A stretch of DNA of 64,000 bases from Variovorax sp. OAS795 (GTDB taxonomy: Bacteria; Pseudomonadota; Gammaproteobacteria; Burkholderiales; Burkholderiaceae_C), in NCBI RefSeq assembly GCF_040546685.1, contig NZ_JBEPOH010000001.1, forward strand, positions 4,154,001 through 4,218,000, in the 5' to 3' direction. The stretch's first letter is position 1. Each line of letters opens with the position of its first letter. The position numbers were made by a program, and so were the translations under genes. The notes beneath the pieces are model-generated. The model had not been told where the DNA came from and made no database searches. It saw nothing but the letters and a program-made list of their open reading frames with translations. Shown here piece by piece: positions 36,942-47,151 of this stretch.

Positions 36942-38825
36942 GTGAGCGCCCTCCCCACCTCCCTTGCCCCTGCCGAACGCCGTCCGATCCGCGAACTCCC
37001 CGACGAGCTGATCAGCCAGATCGCGGCCGGTGAAGTGGTCGAGCGGCCAGCGTCGGTGGTGCGCGAACTGCTCGACAACGCGCTCGATGCGGGCGCGCGC
37101 CAGGTCACGGTGCGGCTGGCTGCGGGCGGCGTGCGGCTGATCTCGGTGGAGGACGATGGCCAGGGGATTCCGCGCGAAGAGCTCACGGTGGCGCTGCGCC
37201 GCCATGCCACCAGCAAGATCGCCAGCCTGAACGACCTCGAAACCGTGGGCACCATGGGCTTTCGCGGCGAGGCGCTCGCGGCCATCAGCGCCATTGCCGA
37301 GCTCAGCATTCTTTCTCGCTTTGCGGGCGCCGACAGCGCCTTTGCGCTCGACGGCCGCACCGGTGAACTGCGGCCGGTGGCGCGCGCGGTGGGCACCACG
37401 GTGGAAGTGCGCGAGCTCTTCTTCGCCACGCCCGCGCGGCGCAAGTTCCTCAAGACCGACGCCACCGAGCTGGCCCACTGCATCGAGGCCGTGCGGCGCC
37501 ATGCGCTGGCGCGGCCCGAAGTCGGCTTTTCGGTGTGGCACGACGGCAAGCTCATGGAGCAATGGCGCGCCGCCGACCGGCGCGAGCAGCGGCTGGCCGA
37601 TGCGCTCAGCGACGACTTCGTGGCGCAGAGCGTGGCGGTCGATCACCTTGGCGGCGCGGTGCGCGTGGCCGGGCGTGCGGGCATTCCCGATGCGGCACGC
37701 TCGCGCGGCGACCAGCAGTTCTTCTATGTCAATGGCCGCTTCGTGCGCGACAAGGTGCTGTCGCATGCGGTGCGCAGCGCGTACGAAGACGTGCTGCATG
37801 GGCAGCGCCAGCCCGTGTATGCGCTGTACCTCGACATCGACCCGTCGCGCGTCGACGTGAACGTGCACCCGACCAAGATCGAGGTGCGCTTTCGCGACGG
37901 ACGCGAGGTGCACCAGGCCGTGCGCCATGCCATCGAGAACGCGCTTGCCGCGCCGCGCGCGGGCGACGCCGCCGCGCCACTCGGCACGCAGCAACCATTT
38001 TTCAAGCCGGGCGTGCCGGCGTCGGGTGCCACTTGGGCCCAGCCGGGCATCAACTTCACGGCCAGGGAACGCGGTGCAGGCGATTTCGAGGCCATGTGGC
38101 CGCGACGCACGGAAGCGGCGCCGCATGCGTCGGAGGCCGCTGCCACCGGTTGGCCGCTTGCGGGCACGGCACCCATGGCCTTTCGCGCCCCGGCCGCACT
38201 GCCGGGCGAGTCCCTGCAGGCCTTGGCCACCCACGAGGAAGCCTGGCCGCTCGGCCGCGCGCTGGCGCAGCTGCAGGGCATCTACATCCTGGCCGAGAAC
38301 AGCCAGGGGCTGATCGTGGTCGACATGCATGCCGCCCATGAGCGCATCGTCTACGAGCGGCTCAAGACGCAGCTCGACGGCGCCGCCATCACGAGCCAGC
38401 CGCTGCTCATTCCCGCCACCTTTGCGGCCACGCCGCAAGAAGTGGCAACGGCGGAGGCCTGCGCGGCGGTGCTGCCCACGCTGGGGCTGGAAATCACGCC
38501 GTTCTCGCCGCGCACCTTGGCGGTGCGCGCGGTGCCCGGCACCCTGGCCGACGGCGATCCGGTGGAGCTCGCGCGCAGCGTGTTGGCCGAGCTGGCGCTG
38601 CACGACGCCAGCAGCGTGGTGCAGCGGGCGCAGAACGAACTGCTCTCGACGATGGCCTGCCACGGCGCGGTGCGGGCGAACCGCAAGCTCACCATCGACG
38701 AGATGAACGCCCTGTTACGCCAGATGGAAGCGACGGAGCGATCGGACCAGTGCAACCATGGCCGCCCGACCTGGCGGCAGCTGTCGATCCGCGAACTGGA
38801 TGCGCTTTTCATGCGCGGAAGATAA
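36942..38825 (+). CDS. mutL: DNA mismatch repair protein MutL (endonuclease-type)
   Basis: Couples MutS recognition to strand cleavage. The 627-residue product has a GHKL ATPase N-domain (ELISQIAAGEVVERPASVVRELLDNALDAGA, GFRGEALAAI) and a dimerising C-domain. It retains the metal-dependent nuclease motif D-x-H-A-x2-E-x4-E as DMHAAHERIVYE (461-472), plus CHGAVRANRKL and CNHGRP (604-609). These match MutL of organisms without MutH. The start is GTG at 36942, where a TAGAAT hexamer ends 6 bases upstream. Confidence 0.94.
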   Translation: MSALPTSLAPAERRPIRELPDELISQIAAGEVVERPASVVRELLDNALDAGARQVTVRLAAGGVRLISVEDDGQGIPREELTVALRRHATSKIASLNDLETVGTMGFRGEALAAISAIAELSILSRFAGADSAFALDGRTGELRPVARAVGTTVEVRELFFATPARRKFLKTDATELAHCIEAVRRHALARPEVGFSVWHDGKLMEQWRAADRREQRLADALSDDFVAQSVAVDHLGGAVRVAGRAGIPDAARSRGDQQFFYVNGRFVRDKVLSHAVRSAYEDVLHGQRQPVYALYLDIDPSRVDVNVHPTKIEVRFRDGREVHQAVRHAIENALAAPRAGDAAAPLGTQQPFFKPGVPASGATWAQPGINFTARERGAGDFEAMWPRRTEAAPHASEAAATGWPLAGTAPMAFRAPAALPGESLQALATHEEAWPLGRALAQLQGIYILAENSQGLIVVDMHAAHERIVYERLKTQLDGAAITSQPLLIPATFAATPQEVATAEACAAVLPTLGLEITPFSPRTLAVRAVPGTLADGDPVELARSVLAELALHDASSVVQRAQNELLSTMACHGAVRANRKLTIDEMNALLRQMEATERSDQCNHGRPTWRQLSIRELDALFMRGR

Positions 38826-39009
38826 AAAAGCGCACGCTTTTGAGGGTTTTTCCGGAGTTTTTGCCAGTCATCCGTGGAACGGGCACGGGCGTTGCATATG
38901 TAAACAAACTGCCTCCTGAACACGCAAAGGAGGTTGCTGAAGCGCAGTGTCGGCGCGTTTCAGCTGAGAGCATGTGAACTTTCTGCCGGCTCCGCTGTCC
39001 CTCTAGCCC
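38826..39009. other. mutL / hydrolase intergenic region with weak terminator
   Basis: Contains a short hairpin AAAAGCG-CA-CGCTTTT (38826-38841) followed by a T-rich stretch, a possible weak terminator for mutL, and the complementary words CCTCC and GGAGG about 17 bases apart near 38910-38935. No gene seen. The promoter of the hydrolase gene is probably here but is not evident. Confidence 0.4.
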
Positions 39010-40008
39010 ATGAAACGCTGGTCCCTGCTTGCCTCCGTTCTTTCGCTGTGCGCCCTGTTGGCGGCCGGCTGCTCCACGTTCGACGAGCAGCAGCGCGAGT
39101 GGATCTTTCAACCCAGCGACCGCAGCTGGGGCAACACCGCCACCATGACCGAGGGTATGCAGGACGTCTGGATCGACTTCCAGTCGTCCATCACCGGCGA
39201 GCCTGCGCGCCTGCACGGCCTGTGGCTCGGCGGAGAGCCCGAAACCACCGACCGCCCCGTCATGCTGTACCTGCATGGCGCGCGCTACAACGTGGCCGGC
39301 TCGGCCCCGCGCATCCAGCGCATGCACGAACTCGGCTTCTCGGTGCTGGCCATCGACTACCGCGGTTTCGGCAAGAGCTCCAAGGGCCTGCCGTCGGAAG
39401 AGTCGGCACGCGAAGACGCCCGCGCTGCCTGGACCTGGCTGGCCGCGCGCCACCCCCGGCAGCACCGCTACATCTTCGGCCACTCGCTGGGCGGCGCCAT
39501 CGGCATCGACCTGGCTGCCCATGTCAAGGACGAAAGCGGCACCATCGTCGAAAGCACCTTCACCTCCATTGCCGACGTGGTGAGCAGTTTCAAGTGGGGC
39601 TGGCTGCCGTTCGGCCCGCTCATCACGCAGCGCTTCGAGGCCATCAACCGCGTCAAGGACATCGGTGCGCCGCTCCTGGTGGTGCATGGCACCGCCGACA
39701 GCCTGATCAACCCCACGCTGGGCCGCAAGCTCTACGACGCGGCCACGGTGCCCAAGCTGTTCGTGCTGGTCGAAGGCGGGTCGCACCACAACACCAATTC
39801 GATCGGCGAGGCCCAGTACCGTTCGGCGCTCCTGCAGCTGTTCCGCATGAAGCCCGAGACCACGCTGGCCTCGCGGCAGGCCGAGGGCCCGCCCCTGCTG
39901 CACGGCGCGCAACCCGTGCCCGTGCTGCCCGCCGCGCCGGGCCCGGATGCGGCCACGCTGCCGCGGGAAGCGCGCGGCAAGGCCACGGCCAGCACGCAAG
40001 CGATCTGA
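39010..40008 (+). CDS. Alpha/beta-hydrolase lipoprotein
   Basis: A 332-residue envelope lipoprotein: signal MKRWSLLASVLSLCALLAAGC with lipobox LAAGC (Cys21). The hydrolase core has the oxyanion segment MLYLHGARYN, IDYRGFGKSSKG, nucleophile elbow GHSLGGA (Ser159), Asp in VVHGTADSLINP and His in EGGSHHN, a complete triad. A Pro/Ala-rich C-terminal tail of about 55 residues follows. Substrate unknown; similar enzymes are annotated as serine aminopeptidase-like or BEM46-like. It lies 42 bases before miaA. Confidence 0.88.
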   Translation: MKRWSLLASVLSLCALLAAGCSTFDEQQREWIFQPSDRSWGNTATMTEGMQDVWIDFQSSITGEPARLHGLWLGGEPETTDRPVMLYLHGARYNVAGSAPRIQRMHELGFSVLAIDYRGFGKSSKGLPSEESAREDARAAWTWLAARHPRQHRYIFGHSLGGAIGIDLAAHVKDESGTIVESTFTSIADVVSSFKWGWLPFGPLITQRFEAINRVKDIGAPLLVVHGTADSLINPTLGRKLYDAATVPKLFVLVEGGSHHNTNSIGEAQYRSALLQLFRMKPETTLASRQAEGPPLLHGAQPVPVLPAAPGPDAATLPREARGKATASTQAI

Positions 40009-40050
40009 GCGCCGGGCCGGCCTTCATTTTGTTGTTACCCTCGGGCGCTT

Positions 40051-41037
40051 ATGCCGCCCTCCGTCGCCGCCACCGGCCCTCCTGACACACTGAAGTTCAT
40101 CGCGCTCGCAGGGCCGACCGCCTCCGGCAAGACCGCGGTGGCGCTCGCCGTGGCGCGCGTTCGGCCGGTCGAGATCGTCAGCGTCGATTCCGCGCTGGTC
40201 TATCGCGGCATGGACATCGGCACCGCCAAGCCGAGCCTGGCCGAACAGGCCGCCGTGCCGCACCACCTGATCGACATCCTCGATGCGGCCGAAAGCTACA
40301 GCGCCGCGGCCTTCGTGGCCGACGCGACGCGGCTGGTCGGCGAGATCCGCGCACGCGGCGCCTTGCCTTTGCTGGTGGGCGGCACCATGCTGTATTTCAA
40401 GGCCCTGTTCGACGGCATCGACGCGATGCCCGCCGCGGACGCCGCGGTGCGCGCGCGCATCGATGCCGAGGCCGCCGAGCGGGGCTGGCCCGCCATGCAT
40501 GCGCGGCTGGCCGAGGTCGATCCCGCCACGGCCGCGCGGCTCGCACCGCAGGACAGCCAGCGCATCCAGCGCGCGCTCGAAGTCTGGGAGAGCAGCGGGC
40601 AACCCCTGTCGAGCTTTCATGCGCGCGACAAAAACCACGCGGCAAAGGGCCTGGCCGGCGGCGCGTTGTTCTCGCTCGAACCCACCGACCGCGGCTGGCT
40701 GCATGCGCGCATCGCCGAGCGCTTCGACGCCATGCTTGCAGCAGGCTTCCTCGACGAAGTCAGGGCGCTTCGCGCACGCGGCGACCTGTCTCTTCAACTG
40801 CCCTCGATGCGCTGCGTGGGCTACCGCCAGGCGTGGGAAATGCTCGACGCATGCGGCAGTTCGGCGCCCGACCCCAGGGCCATGGCCGAGCTGCGCGAAC
40901 GCGGCATCGCGGCCACGCGCCAGCTCGCCAAGCGGCAGATCACCTGGCTGCGCAGCATGCCCGCGCGCAGCGTCATCGCCTGCGACGCGCCCGATGCCGT
41001 GCAGACCGCCGTCCAACGCATTGCAACCGCCGAATGA
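40051..41037 (+). CDS. miaA: tRNA dimethylallyltransferase
   Basis: Prenylates A37 in tRNAs reading UNN codons. The 328-residue product has Walker A GPTASGKT (21-28), then [48 protein letters not shown] and QRIQRALEV, all standard. The C-terminal part ([21 protein letters not shown]) completes the fold. It is downstream of mutL, with the hydrolase gene inserted between, and overlaps the ABC ATPase gene by four bases (ATGA). Confidence 0.94.
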   Translation: MPPSVAATGPPDTLKFIALAGPTASGKTAVALAVARVRPVEIVSVDSALVYRGMDIGTAKPSLAEQAAVPHHLIDILDAAESYSAAAFVADATRLVGEIRARGALPLLVGGTMLYFKALFDGIDAMPAADAAVRARIDAEAAERGWPAMHARLAEVDPATAARLAPQDSQRIQRALEVWESSGQPLSSFHARDKNHAAKGLAGGALFSLEPTDRGWLHARIAERFDAMLAAGFLDEVRALRARGDLSLQLPSMRCVGYRQAWEMLDACGSSAPDPRAMAELRERGIAATRQLAKRQITWLRSMPARSVIACDAPDAVQTAVQRIATAE

Positions 41038-41684
41038 CGCTGCACATTTCGCAACTCGCCAAGCACTACGGCGACGTACCTGTTTTCGAGAACGTGACGC
41101 TCACCGTCGAGCCCGGCGAATTCGTCGCCATCGTCGGCGAATCGGGCGTCGGCAAATCGACGCTGCTCAACTGCATGGCCGGGCTCGACAGCTGGGACGC
41201 GGGCACCGTCTCGCACGACGGCACCGACATCGGCGCGCTCGATGGCGAAGCCTGCGCGCTCTGGCGGCGCCGCCACGTGGGCTTCGTGTTCCAGGCCTTC
41301 CACGTGCTGCCGCACCTGGACGTGGCGCAGAACGTGTCGCTGCCCTTGATGCTGCTCGGCCGCCAGCGCGATGACAGCCGCGTCGCGCACATGCTCGAAG
41401 CCGTGGGGCTGCCCGGCATGGGTGCGCGCCTGCCGCAGACGCTCTCGGGCGGCCAGCTGCAGCGCGTGGCGATCGCGCGGGCGCTGGTGCACCGCCCCGC
41501 CCTGCTGCTGGCCGATGAGCCCACCGGCAACCTCGACCCCGGCACCGCCGCCAAGGTGATGGAGCTGCTGATCGGCCAGACGCGCGAGCACGGCGCCTCG
41601 CTGGTGCTGGTGACGCACTCCGAAAGCGCGGCGGCACGGGCGGACCGCCTGCTGCATCTCACCGCGGAAGGAATTCGCGCCTGA
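41034..41684 (+). CDS. ABC transporter ATPase (AttE/LolD-like)
   Basis: A 216-residue ATPase of the MacB/LolD class. Walker [11 protein letters not shown]-loop [12 protein letters not shown], signature LSGGQLQR, Walker [13 protein letters not shown] and H-loop VTHS are intact. This class works with FtsX-type permeases; the only such permease in the window is at 44523-47141, 2.8 kb downstream on the same strand. Together with the AttH-like gene at 48612 it resembles the AttEFGH system. The gene overlaps miaA by four bases and converges with the threonine dehydratase-like gene. Confidence 0.88.
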   Translation: MTLHISQLAKHYGDVPVFENVTLTVEPGEFVAIVGESGVGKSTLLNCMAGLDSWDAGTVSHDGTDIGALDGEACALWRRRHVGFVFQAFHVLPHLDVAQNVSLPLMLLGRQRDDSRVAHMLEAVGLPGMGARLPQTLSGGQLQRVAIARALVHRPALLLADEPTGNLDPGTAAKVMELLIGQTREHGASLVLVTHSESAAARADRLLHLTAEGIRA

Positions 41685-41685
41685 G

Positions 41686-42642
41686 CTACGCGAGCAGCGC
41701 CGCGTAGCGCGAGAGATCGACGTTGCCGCCGCTCACCACGATGCCCACGCGCTGCCCCGCGATGGCCTTGCCGGCCGCGATGGCGCCCGCGAACGCCAGG
41801 CAGCCGGTCGGCTCCACCACGATCTTCATGCGCTCGGCAAAGAAGCGCATGGCCTCGACAAGCTGTGCGTCCGTCACCGTGAAGATATCGTCCACGTCGC
41901 GCCGGATGATGCCGAAGGTGTACTCGCCCAGGTGCTGCGTTTGCGCGCCATCCGCAATGGTCTTGGGCGTTGCGATGTGCACGATCTTTCCAGCGCGCAG
42001 CGACTGCTGGCCGTCGTTGCCCGCCTCGGGCTCCACGCCGTAGATCTTGCATCCGGGCGCCAGCGCGCGCGCCGACAGCGCCGAACCCGACAGCAGGCCG
42101 CCGCCGCCCAGGCACACGAACAGCTGGTCGAGCGGACCGGCCTCCTCGATCAGTTCCTTCACCGCCGTGCCCTGCCCCGCAAGCACGTCCGGATGGTCAT
42201 AGGGCGGGATCATCGTCATGCCGCGCTCCACGGCAAGCCGCCGGGTCAGCGCCTCGCGGTCTTCGGCAAAGCGGTCGTACATCACCACTTCGGCGCCATA
42301 GCCGCGGGTGGCCGCGACCTTGGCGGCCGGGGCGTCGTTCGGCATGACGATGACGGCCGGCATCGACAGCAGCCGCGCCGACAGCGCGATGGCCTGCGCA
42401 TGGTTGCCCGAAGAGAACGCGATCACGCCGCCCTTGCGCTGCGCGGCGTCGAACCTGGACAGTGCATTGAACGCACCGCGAAACTTGAACGCGCCCATGC
42501 GCTGGAAGTTCTCGCACTTGAAGAAGAAACCGGCGCCCCAGCGCTCGTCGGCCGTGCGCGAGCGCAGCACGGGCGTGCGGTGGGCATGGCCTTCGAGCCG
42601 CGCGGCCGCGGCAATCACGTCGTCGTAGGTAGGTAGCTGCAT
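41686..42642 (-). CDS. Threonine ammonia-lyase-like PLP enzyme
   Basis: A 318-residue fold-type II PLP enzyme. Lys53 in AFKFRGAFNA is the Schiff-base residue; FSSGNHAQAIA binds the substrate carboxylate and CLGGGGLLSG the phosphate. It lacks the C-terminal ACT-like regulatory domain of biosynthetic IlvA, so it is the short catabolic type: threonine dehydratase, serine racemase or threo-3-hydroxyaspartate ammonia-lyase. Choice among these is not possible by eye. It is on the minus strand within a plus-strand block, one base from the ABC ATPase stop. Confidence 0.87.
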   Translation of the reverse strand: MQLPTYDDVIAAAARLEGHAHRTPVLRSRTADERWGAGFFFKCENFQRMGAFKFRGAFNALSRFDAAQRKGGVIAFSSGNHAQAIALSARLLSMPAVIVMPNDAPAAKVAATRGYGAEVVMYDRFAEDREALTRRLAVERGMTMIPPYDHPDVLAGQGTAVKELIEEAGPLDQLFVCLGGGGLLSGSALSARALAPGCKIYGVEPEAGNDGQQSLRAGKIVHIATPKTIADGAQTQHLGEYTFGIIRRDVDDIFTVTDAQLVEAMRFFAERMKIVVEPTGCLAFAGAIAAGKAIAGQRVGIVVSGGNVDLSRYAALLA

Positions 42643-42869
42643 GGGTCGAGCTTAGCGGCGGCGTGCGATCTGTTGCAGGCCCGATGGGTAAAAACCCGGG
42701 ATATGCGGCGGGGCGGCCGTTCCGTAATCTGGCGCGCCAGCGCCGCTCCGGGCGGCAATCGCCGAAAAATGATTCGCGCGACACACGCCCAGTGTCGAAA
42801 CAAGCGGCTCCCGGCCGTCATTGGGGTGAGCGATTTTGCTCAGCTTCTTTTCCATGACGGAGAGACACC

Positions 42870-43235
42870 ATGCAGTACATGTTGATGTTCTACCAGCCGG
42901 CGGCCGAGTTCGAGCAGCGCAACGACCCGTCGTCGCAGGCCTTGCGCGCCAGCTGGGTCGCCTATGCCGATGCGGTCCGCGCGTCGGGCATTTCGCACGG
43001 CGGTCACGGCCTGTTCCCGCCCATGACAGGCACCACGCTGCGCGTGCGCGGCGACAAGCGCCAGGTGCAGGACGGCCCCTTTGCCGACACCAAGGAGCAG
43101 CTGGGCGGCTACTTCGTGGTCGATGTGCCTGATCTCGATGCCGCGCTCGAGTGGGCCGCGCGGGCGCCGTGCGCCAGCAGCGGCGGCGTCGAGGTGCGCC
43201 CTGTCTTCACCGCCACCGCGCAAGCCGCTGCATGA
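42870..43235 (+). CDS. YCII-related (DGPF) domain protein
   Basis: A 121-residue ferredoxin-like protein with the DGPF family signature QVQDGPFADTKEQLGGYFVVDVPDLDAALEWAAR. N-terminus MQYMLMFYQPAAEFEQRND is typical. Such genes are almost always paired with an ECF-type sigma factor, as here, with an ATGA overlap to the sigma gene. The role is unknown, perhaps as a regulator or enzyme of the sigma-controlled set. Confidence 0.9.
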   Translation: MQYMLMFYQPAAEFEQRNDPSSQALRASWVAYADAVRASGISHGGHGLFPPMTGTTLRVRGDKRQVQDGPFADTKEQLGGYFVVDVPDLDAALEWAARAPCASSGGVEVRPVFTATAQAAA

Positions 43236-44464
43236 CGAGTCCGGCGGCTCACCTGGCCGCCGAGCGGTCCGCACGCGAGTCGTACGGGCGGTTGCTCGCG
43301 ATCCTTTCGTCGCGCACGCACGACATCGCGGCATCCGAAGATGCACTGGCCGATGCCTTCGCACGCGCGCTCGAGCGCTGGCCCGCCGATGGCGTGCCGG
43401 ACCAGCCCGACGCCTGGCTGCTGAGCGTGGCGCGGCACCGCCGGCTCGACGCCTGGCGCCACACCCGCGTACAGGACGCCGCCACGCAGACCCTGCTGCT
43501 CCTGGCGGGCGAAATGGACGTGGGCGCGGCGGGCGGTGCGGCCGTGCCCGACGAGCGATTGCGCTTGCTCTTCGTGTGCGCGCATCCGGCCATCGACGCG
43601 CCTGCCCGTGCGCCGCTGATGCTGCAGGCCGTGCTGGGGATCGACGTCGCCCGCATGGCCGGCGCCTTCCTGACTTCGCCTTCCACGCTGGGGCAACGCC
43701 TCGTGCGCGCCAAGGCACGCATCCGGGCCGCGGGCATTCCCTTCGAATACCCGCAAGCGCGCGACCTGCCGCAGCGGTTGCAGGACGTGCTCGATGGCAT
43801 CTATGCCGCCTATGGCACCGGCTGGGACGACGTCGACGGCGCGGACGCCCTGGCCCGCGGCCTCACGGCCGAAGCCATTGCGCTCGGCCGCATCCTGTGC
43901 GCGCTGATGCCGAACGAACCCGAGCCGCTGGGACTGCTGGCGCTGATGCTGTTCTGTGAGAGCCGGGCCGCGGCGCGGCGCAACGAGGCCGGCGCCTACG
44001 TGCCGCTCGACCAGCAGGACATGGCGCGCTGGGACCCGGACCTGCTCGCGCAGGCCGAGCTGTGCCTGCGGCAAGCTTCGCGCATGAAGGTCCTCGGGGC
44101 GTACCAGCTGGAGGCCGCCATCCAGTCGGCCCATTGCGAGCGCCGCGTCGGCGCACCGGTGCCGCCCGAAGCCATGGTGGCGCTGTACGAGGGCCTGCTC
44201 GCCCTGCGGCCCAGCATCGGCGCACAGGTGAGCCGCGCCTGCGCCCTGGCCAAGGCACGCGGCCCCGATCTCGGCCTTCAGGCACTCGATGCCATTCCCG
44301 CGCACGAGGTGGCCAGCTACCAGCCTTTCTGGGCGGCGCGTGCGCACCTGCTCGCCGCCGGCGGCGCACGCGCCGCCGCCCGCCAGGCCTTCGAACGCGC
44401 CATCGGCTTGAGCGCGAGCGCCGCCGTTCGCGCCTACGTCAACGGGATGTCGGAACGGCTCTGA
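43232..44464 (+). CDS. ECF-type sigma factor with C-terminal helical extension
   Basis: A 410-residue sigma-70 family protein of the group linked to YCII/DGPF genes. Region 2 is DIAASEDALADAFARALERWPADGVPDQPDAWLLSVARHRRLDAWRH. Region 4 begins near residue 125 (ALMLQAVLGIDVARMAGAFLTSPSTLGQRLVRAKARIRAAGIPFEYP). The long C-terminal half (about 190-410) has TPR-like helical content and probably replaces an anti-sigma factor as a signal domain. Coupled to the YCII gene by a four-base overlap; together they form a self-contained cassette. Confidence 0.9.
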   Translation: MTSPAAHLAAERSARESYGRLLAILSSRTHDIAASEDALADAFARALERWPADGVPDQPDAWLLSVARHRRLDAWRHTRVQDAATQTLLLLAGEMDVGAAGGAAVPDERLRLLFVCAHPAIDAPARAPLMLQAVLGIDVARMAGAFLTSPSTLGQRLVRAKARIRAAGIPFEYPQARDLPQRLQDVLDGIYAAYGTGWDDVDGADALARGLTAEAIALGRILCALMPNEPEPLGLLALMLFCESRAAARRNEAGAYVPLDQQDMARWDPDLLAQAELCLRQASRMKVLGAYQLEAAIQSAHCERRVGAPVPPEAMVALYEGLLALRPSIGAQVSRACALAKARGPDLGLQALDAIPAHEVASYQPFWAARAHLLAAGGARAAARQAFERAIGLSASAAVRAYVNGMSERL

Positions 44465-44522
44465 AACCGGCCCTTTCGAGCGCCCGCGGAACCTCGCGGC
44501 CACGGCCCGCCACAATCACGTG

Positions 44523-47141
44523 ATGCGCGCCTTGCTCACCACCTTCTCCTGGCAGGAACTGCGCCATCACCCCTGGCGCAATGCCGCGGCCATATTGGCT
44601 GTGATGCTGGGCGTGGCGCTCGCGTTCTCGGTGCAGCTGATCAATGCCTCGGCGCTCGACGAATTCTCCAGCGCCGTGCGCTCGGTCAACGGGCAGCCCG
44701 ACCTCGAAGTGCGCGCGGTGCAGGGCAGCTTCGACGAAGCCGTGTTCGCGCGCGTGGCGCAGCATGCGCAGGTGACGCTCGCAAGCCCCGTGCTCGAGTT
44801 CCAGGGCCTTGCGCTGTCCGGCGACCGCCAGGTGCCGATGCGCGTGATCGGCATCGATGCGCTGGCGCTGCCCACCATAGCACCGGCGCTGATGCCGCAG
44901 CCGCGCAGGAATGCCGACCGTTTCGCGATGCTGGCGCCGGGCCATGTGTTTCTCAACGCCGCGGCGCGCAACGTGCTCGGCCTGCCGGCCGAAGCCGCCG
45001 AACCGGCGGAAGGCCGCGCGGAAACGGTCGAGCTGCGCAGCGGCAGTGCATGGCAGCGGCTCGCCGTGGCGGGCCATGTCGCCGCGAGCGGAACGCCGCT
45101 GGCGGTGATGGACATCGCGGCCGCGCAGGACCTGTTCGGCAAGCTGGGCCAGCTCAGCCGCATCGACCTGAGGCTAGCACCGGGCACCGACCAGTCGGCG
45201 TTCATCGCTTCGCTGGAGCGGTCGCCGGGCTGGCCCGCGGGCTTGCAGTTTGCCCAGCCCGCCGACGCGGCCGAGCGCGTGAGCAATCTCTCGCGCGCCT
45301 ACCGCGTCAACCTCACGGTGCTGGCGCTGGTGGCGCTTTTCACCGGGGCGTTCCTGGTGTTCTCGGTGCTGGCGCTGAGCGTGGCCAAGCGTGCGCAGCA
45401 GTTTGCGCTGCTCGGCGTGCTGGGCCTCACGCCGCGCGAGCGGCTGCGCCTGGTGCTGGCCGAATCGCTGGTGCTGGGCCTGGCCGGGAGCGCCGCGGGG
45501 CTGGCGCTCGGTACGGCGCTGGCGACCTTCGCGCTGCGCGTGCTCGGCGGCGACCTGGGCGGTGGCTACTTCGAAGGCGTGGCGCCCACGCTGCACTGGA
45601 GCACCGCGTCGGCGCTGCTCTACGGCGGACTCGGCGTGGCTGCGGCGCTGGTGGGCGGCTGGTGGCCCGCCCGCGCAGCACAGGCGCTGCCCGAGGCACA
45701 AACCCTCAAGGGGCTGGGTGCCGCGCCGGTCCAGGGCAGGAGCCACTGGCTGGCCCTCGGCCTCATTGCCGCGAGCGCGGCCTTGGCCAACCTGCCGGCC
45801 GTCGGGGGCATCCCGGTGGCGGCCTACCTCTCGGTGGCTTGCCTGCTGGTCGGCGGCATCACGGCGCTGCCCTGGCTCATCGCGCTGCTCTACGACCGCG
45901 TGGCGCCCGCGTTTGCGCAGCGCGTGTTGCCGATGCTCGCCATCGAGCGCGCAAGGCGCATGCGCGGCACCGCGGCAGTGGCGGTCAGCGGCGTGGTCGC
46001 GAGCCTGAGCCTCGCGGTGGCTCTCACGGTCATGGTCGCGAGCTTCCGCGATTCGGTGACGCGCTGGCTCGACGTGGTGCTGCCGGCGGACCTCTATCTT
46101 CGCGCCACCTCGAGCGGCCGCTCCGGCAATTCGGGCACCCAGAGCAGCAGCGACACCGCCACCTTCGCGCCGGCCTTCGTGCAGGCGCTGGCCCGGCTGC
46201 CGGGTGTCGAACGCACCGGCACGCTGCGCACACGCTCGCTGCAACTGGACCCGGCACAACCCGCGGTCGCGCTGATTTCGCGCAGCCTGGAAGACGGCGC
46301 CGCGCAGGCCCTGCCGCTGGTTGGCGCCGCACTGCCGGTGCCCGCGGGACAGGTCGGCATCTACGTGAGCGAACCGATGGTCGAACTGTACGGCGCCAGG
46401 CCGGGCGATCTGTTCGCGCCGCTTGTGCCGGCCTTGGGCAGCACCTCCGGTTCAGCACCCGCGAGTTTCTTCGTCGCCGGCGTGTGGCGCGACTATGCGC
46501 GGCAGTTCGGCGCCATCACCATGGACGCACGCGATTTCGAACGCCTGACCGGCGACCGCAACGTGAGCGATGTCGCGCTGTGGCTCGCGCCAAATGCATC
46601 CGAGGGCGCGGTGCAGGCCGCAGTGCGCGAACTGGCGGCGCGCCGCGGCGGCGCAAGCGGCGAGTCGGCGTCGAACATCGAGATCTCCTCCGTCGGGCAG
46701 ATTCGCGCGACCTCGCTGCGCATCTTCGACCGCAGCTTTGCCGTGACGTATTGGTTGCAGGCCGTGGCCATTGCCATCGGCCTCTTCGGCATCGCCGCCA
46801 GCTTCAGCGCGCAGGTGCTCGCCAGGCGCAAGGAGTTCGGCCTGCTCGCGCACCTGGGCTTCACGCGGCGGCAAGTGCTGGCGGTGGTGGCCGGCGAAGG
46901 CGCCGCATGGACGACGATCGGCGCCGTGGCGGGGCTCTTTCTCGGGCTTGCGGTGTCGGTGGTGCTGGTGAAGGTCGTCAATCCTCAGAGCTTTCACTGG
47001 ACCATGGATCTGCTGGTGCCCTGGGGCCGGCTCCTGCTGCTTTGCGCCGCCGTTGTTGCGGCCGGGACGGTGACGGCGTGGATGGCAGGGAGGGCGGCTG
47101 CGGGGAAGGATGTGGTGCTGGCTGTGAAGGAGGATTGGTAG
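44523..47141 (+). CDS. FtsX-type ABC permease (AttFG-like)
   Basis: An 872-residue permease containing two FtsX-like repeats: an N-terminal helix ([21 protein letters not shown]), a periplasmic domain, three helices around 265-385, a second set in the middle ([30 protein letters not shown]), another large domain and three C-terminal helices. Large fused permeases of this type pair with MacB/LolD-class ATPases; the partner is probably at 41034-41684. The ATG at 44523 was chosen; a GTG at 44520 is adjacent. CACAAT precedes it by a few bases. Confidence 0.88.
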   Translation: MRALLTTFSWQELRHHPWRNAAAILAVMLGVALAFSVQLINASALDEFSSAVRSVNGQPDLEVRAVQGSFDEAVFARVAQHAQVTLASPVLEFQGLALSGDRQVPMRVIGIDALALPTIAPALMPQPRRNADRFAMLAPGHVFLNAAARNVLGLPAEAAEPAEGRAETVELRSGSAWQRLAVAGHVAASGTPLAVMDIAAAQDLFGKLGQLSRIDLRLAPGTDQSAFIASLERSPGWPAGLQFAQPADAAERVSNLSRAYRVNLTVLALVALFTGAFLVFSVLALSVAKRAQQFALLGVLGLTPRERLRLVLAESLVLGLAGSAAGLALGTALATFALRVLGGDLGGGYFEGVAPTLHWSTASALLYGGLGVAAALVGGWWPARAAQALPEAQTLKGLGAAPVQGRSHWLALGLIAASAALANLPAVGGIPVAAYLSVACLLVGGITALPWLIALLYDRVAPAFAQRVLPMLAIERARRMRGTAAVAVSGVVASLSLAVALTVMVASFRDSVTRWLDVVLPADLYLRATSSGRSGNSGTQSSSDTATFAPAFVQALARLPGVERTGTLRTRSLQLDPAQPAVALISRSLEDGAAQALPLVGAALPVPAGQVGIYVSEPMVELYGARPGDLFAPLVPALGSTSGSAPASFFVAGVWRDYARQFGAITMDARDFERLTGDRNVSDVALWLAPNASEGAVQAAVRELAARRGGASGESASNIEISSVGQIRATSLRIFDRSFAVTYWLQAVAIAIGLFGIAASFSAQVLARRKEFGLLAHLGFTRRQVLAVVAGEGAAWTTIGAVAGLFLGLAVSVVLVKVVNPQSFHWTMDLLVPWGRLLLLCAAVVAAGTVTAWMAGRAAAGKDVVLAVKEDW

Positions 47142-47151
47142 CTTTTTTGAG

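Noticed and set aside
41686..42642. Full-length biosynthetic threonine deaminase
   Set aside because: Only 318 residues with no C-terminal regulatory domain; called as the short catabolic type.
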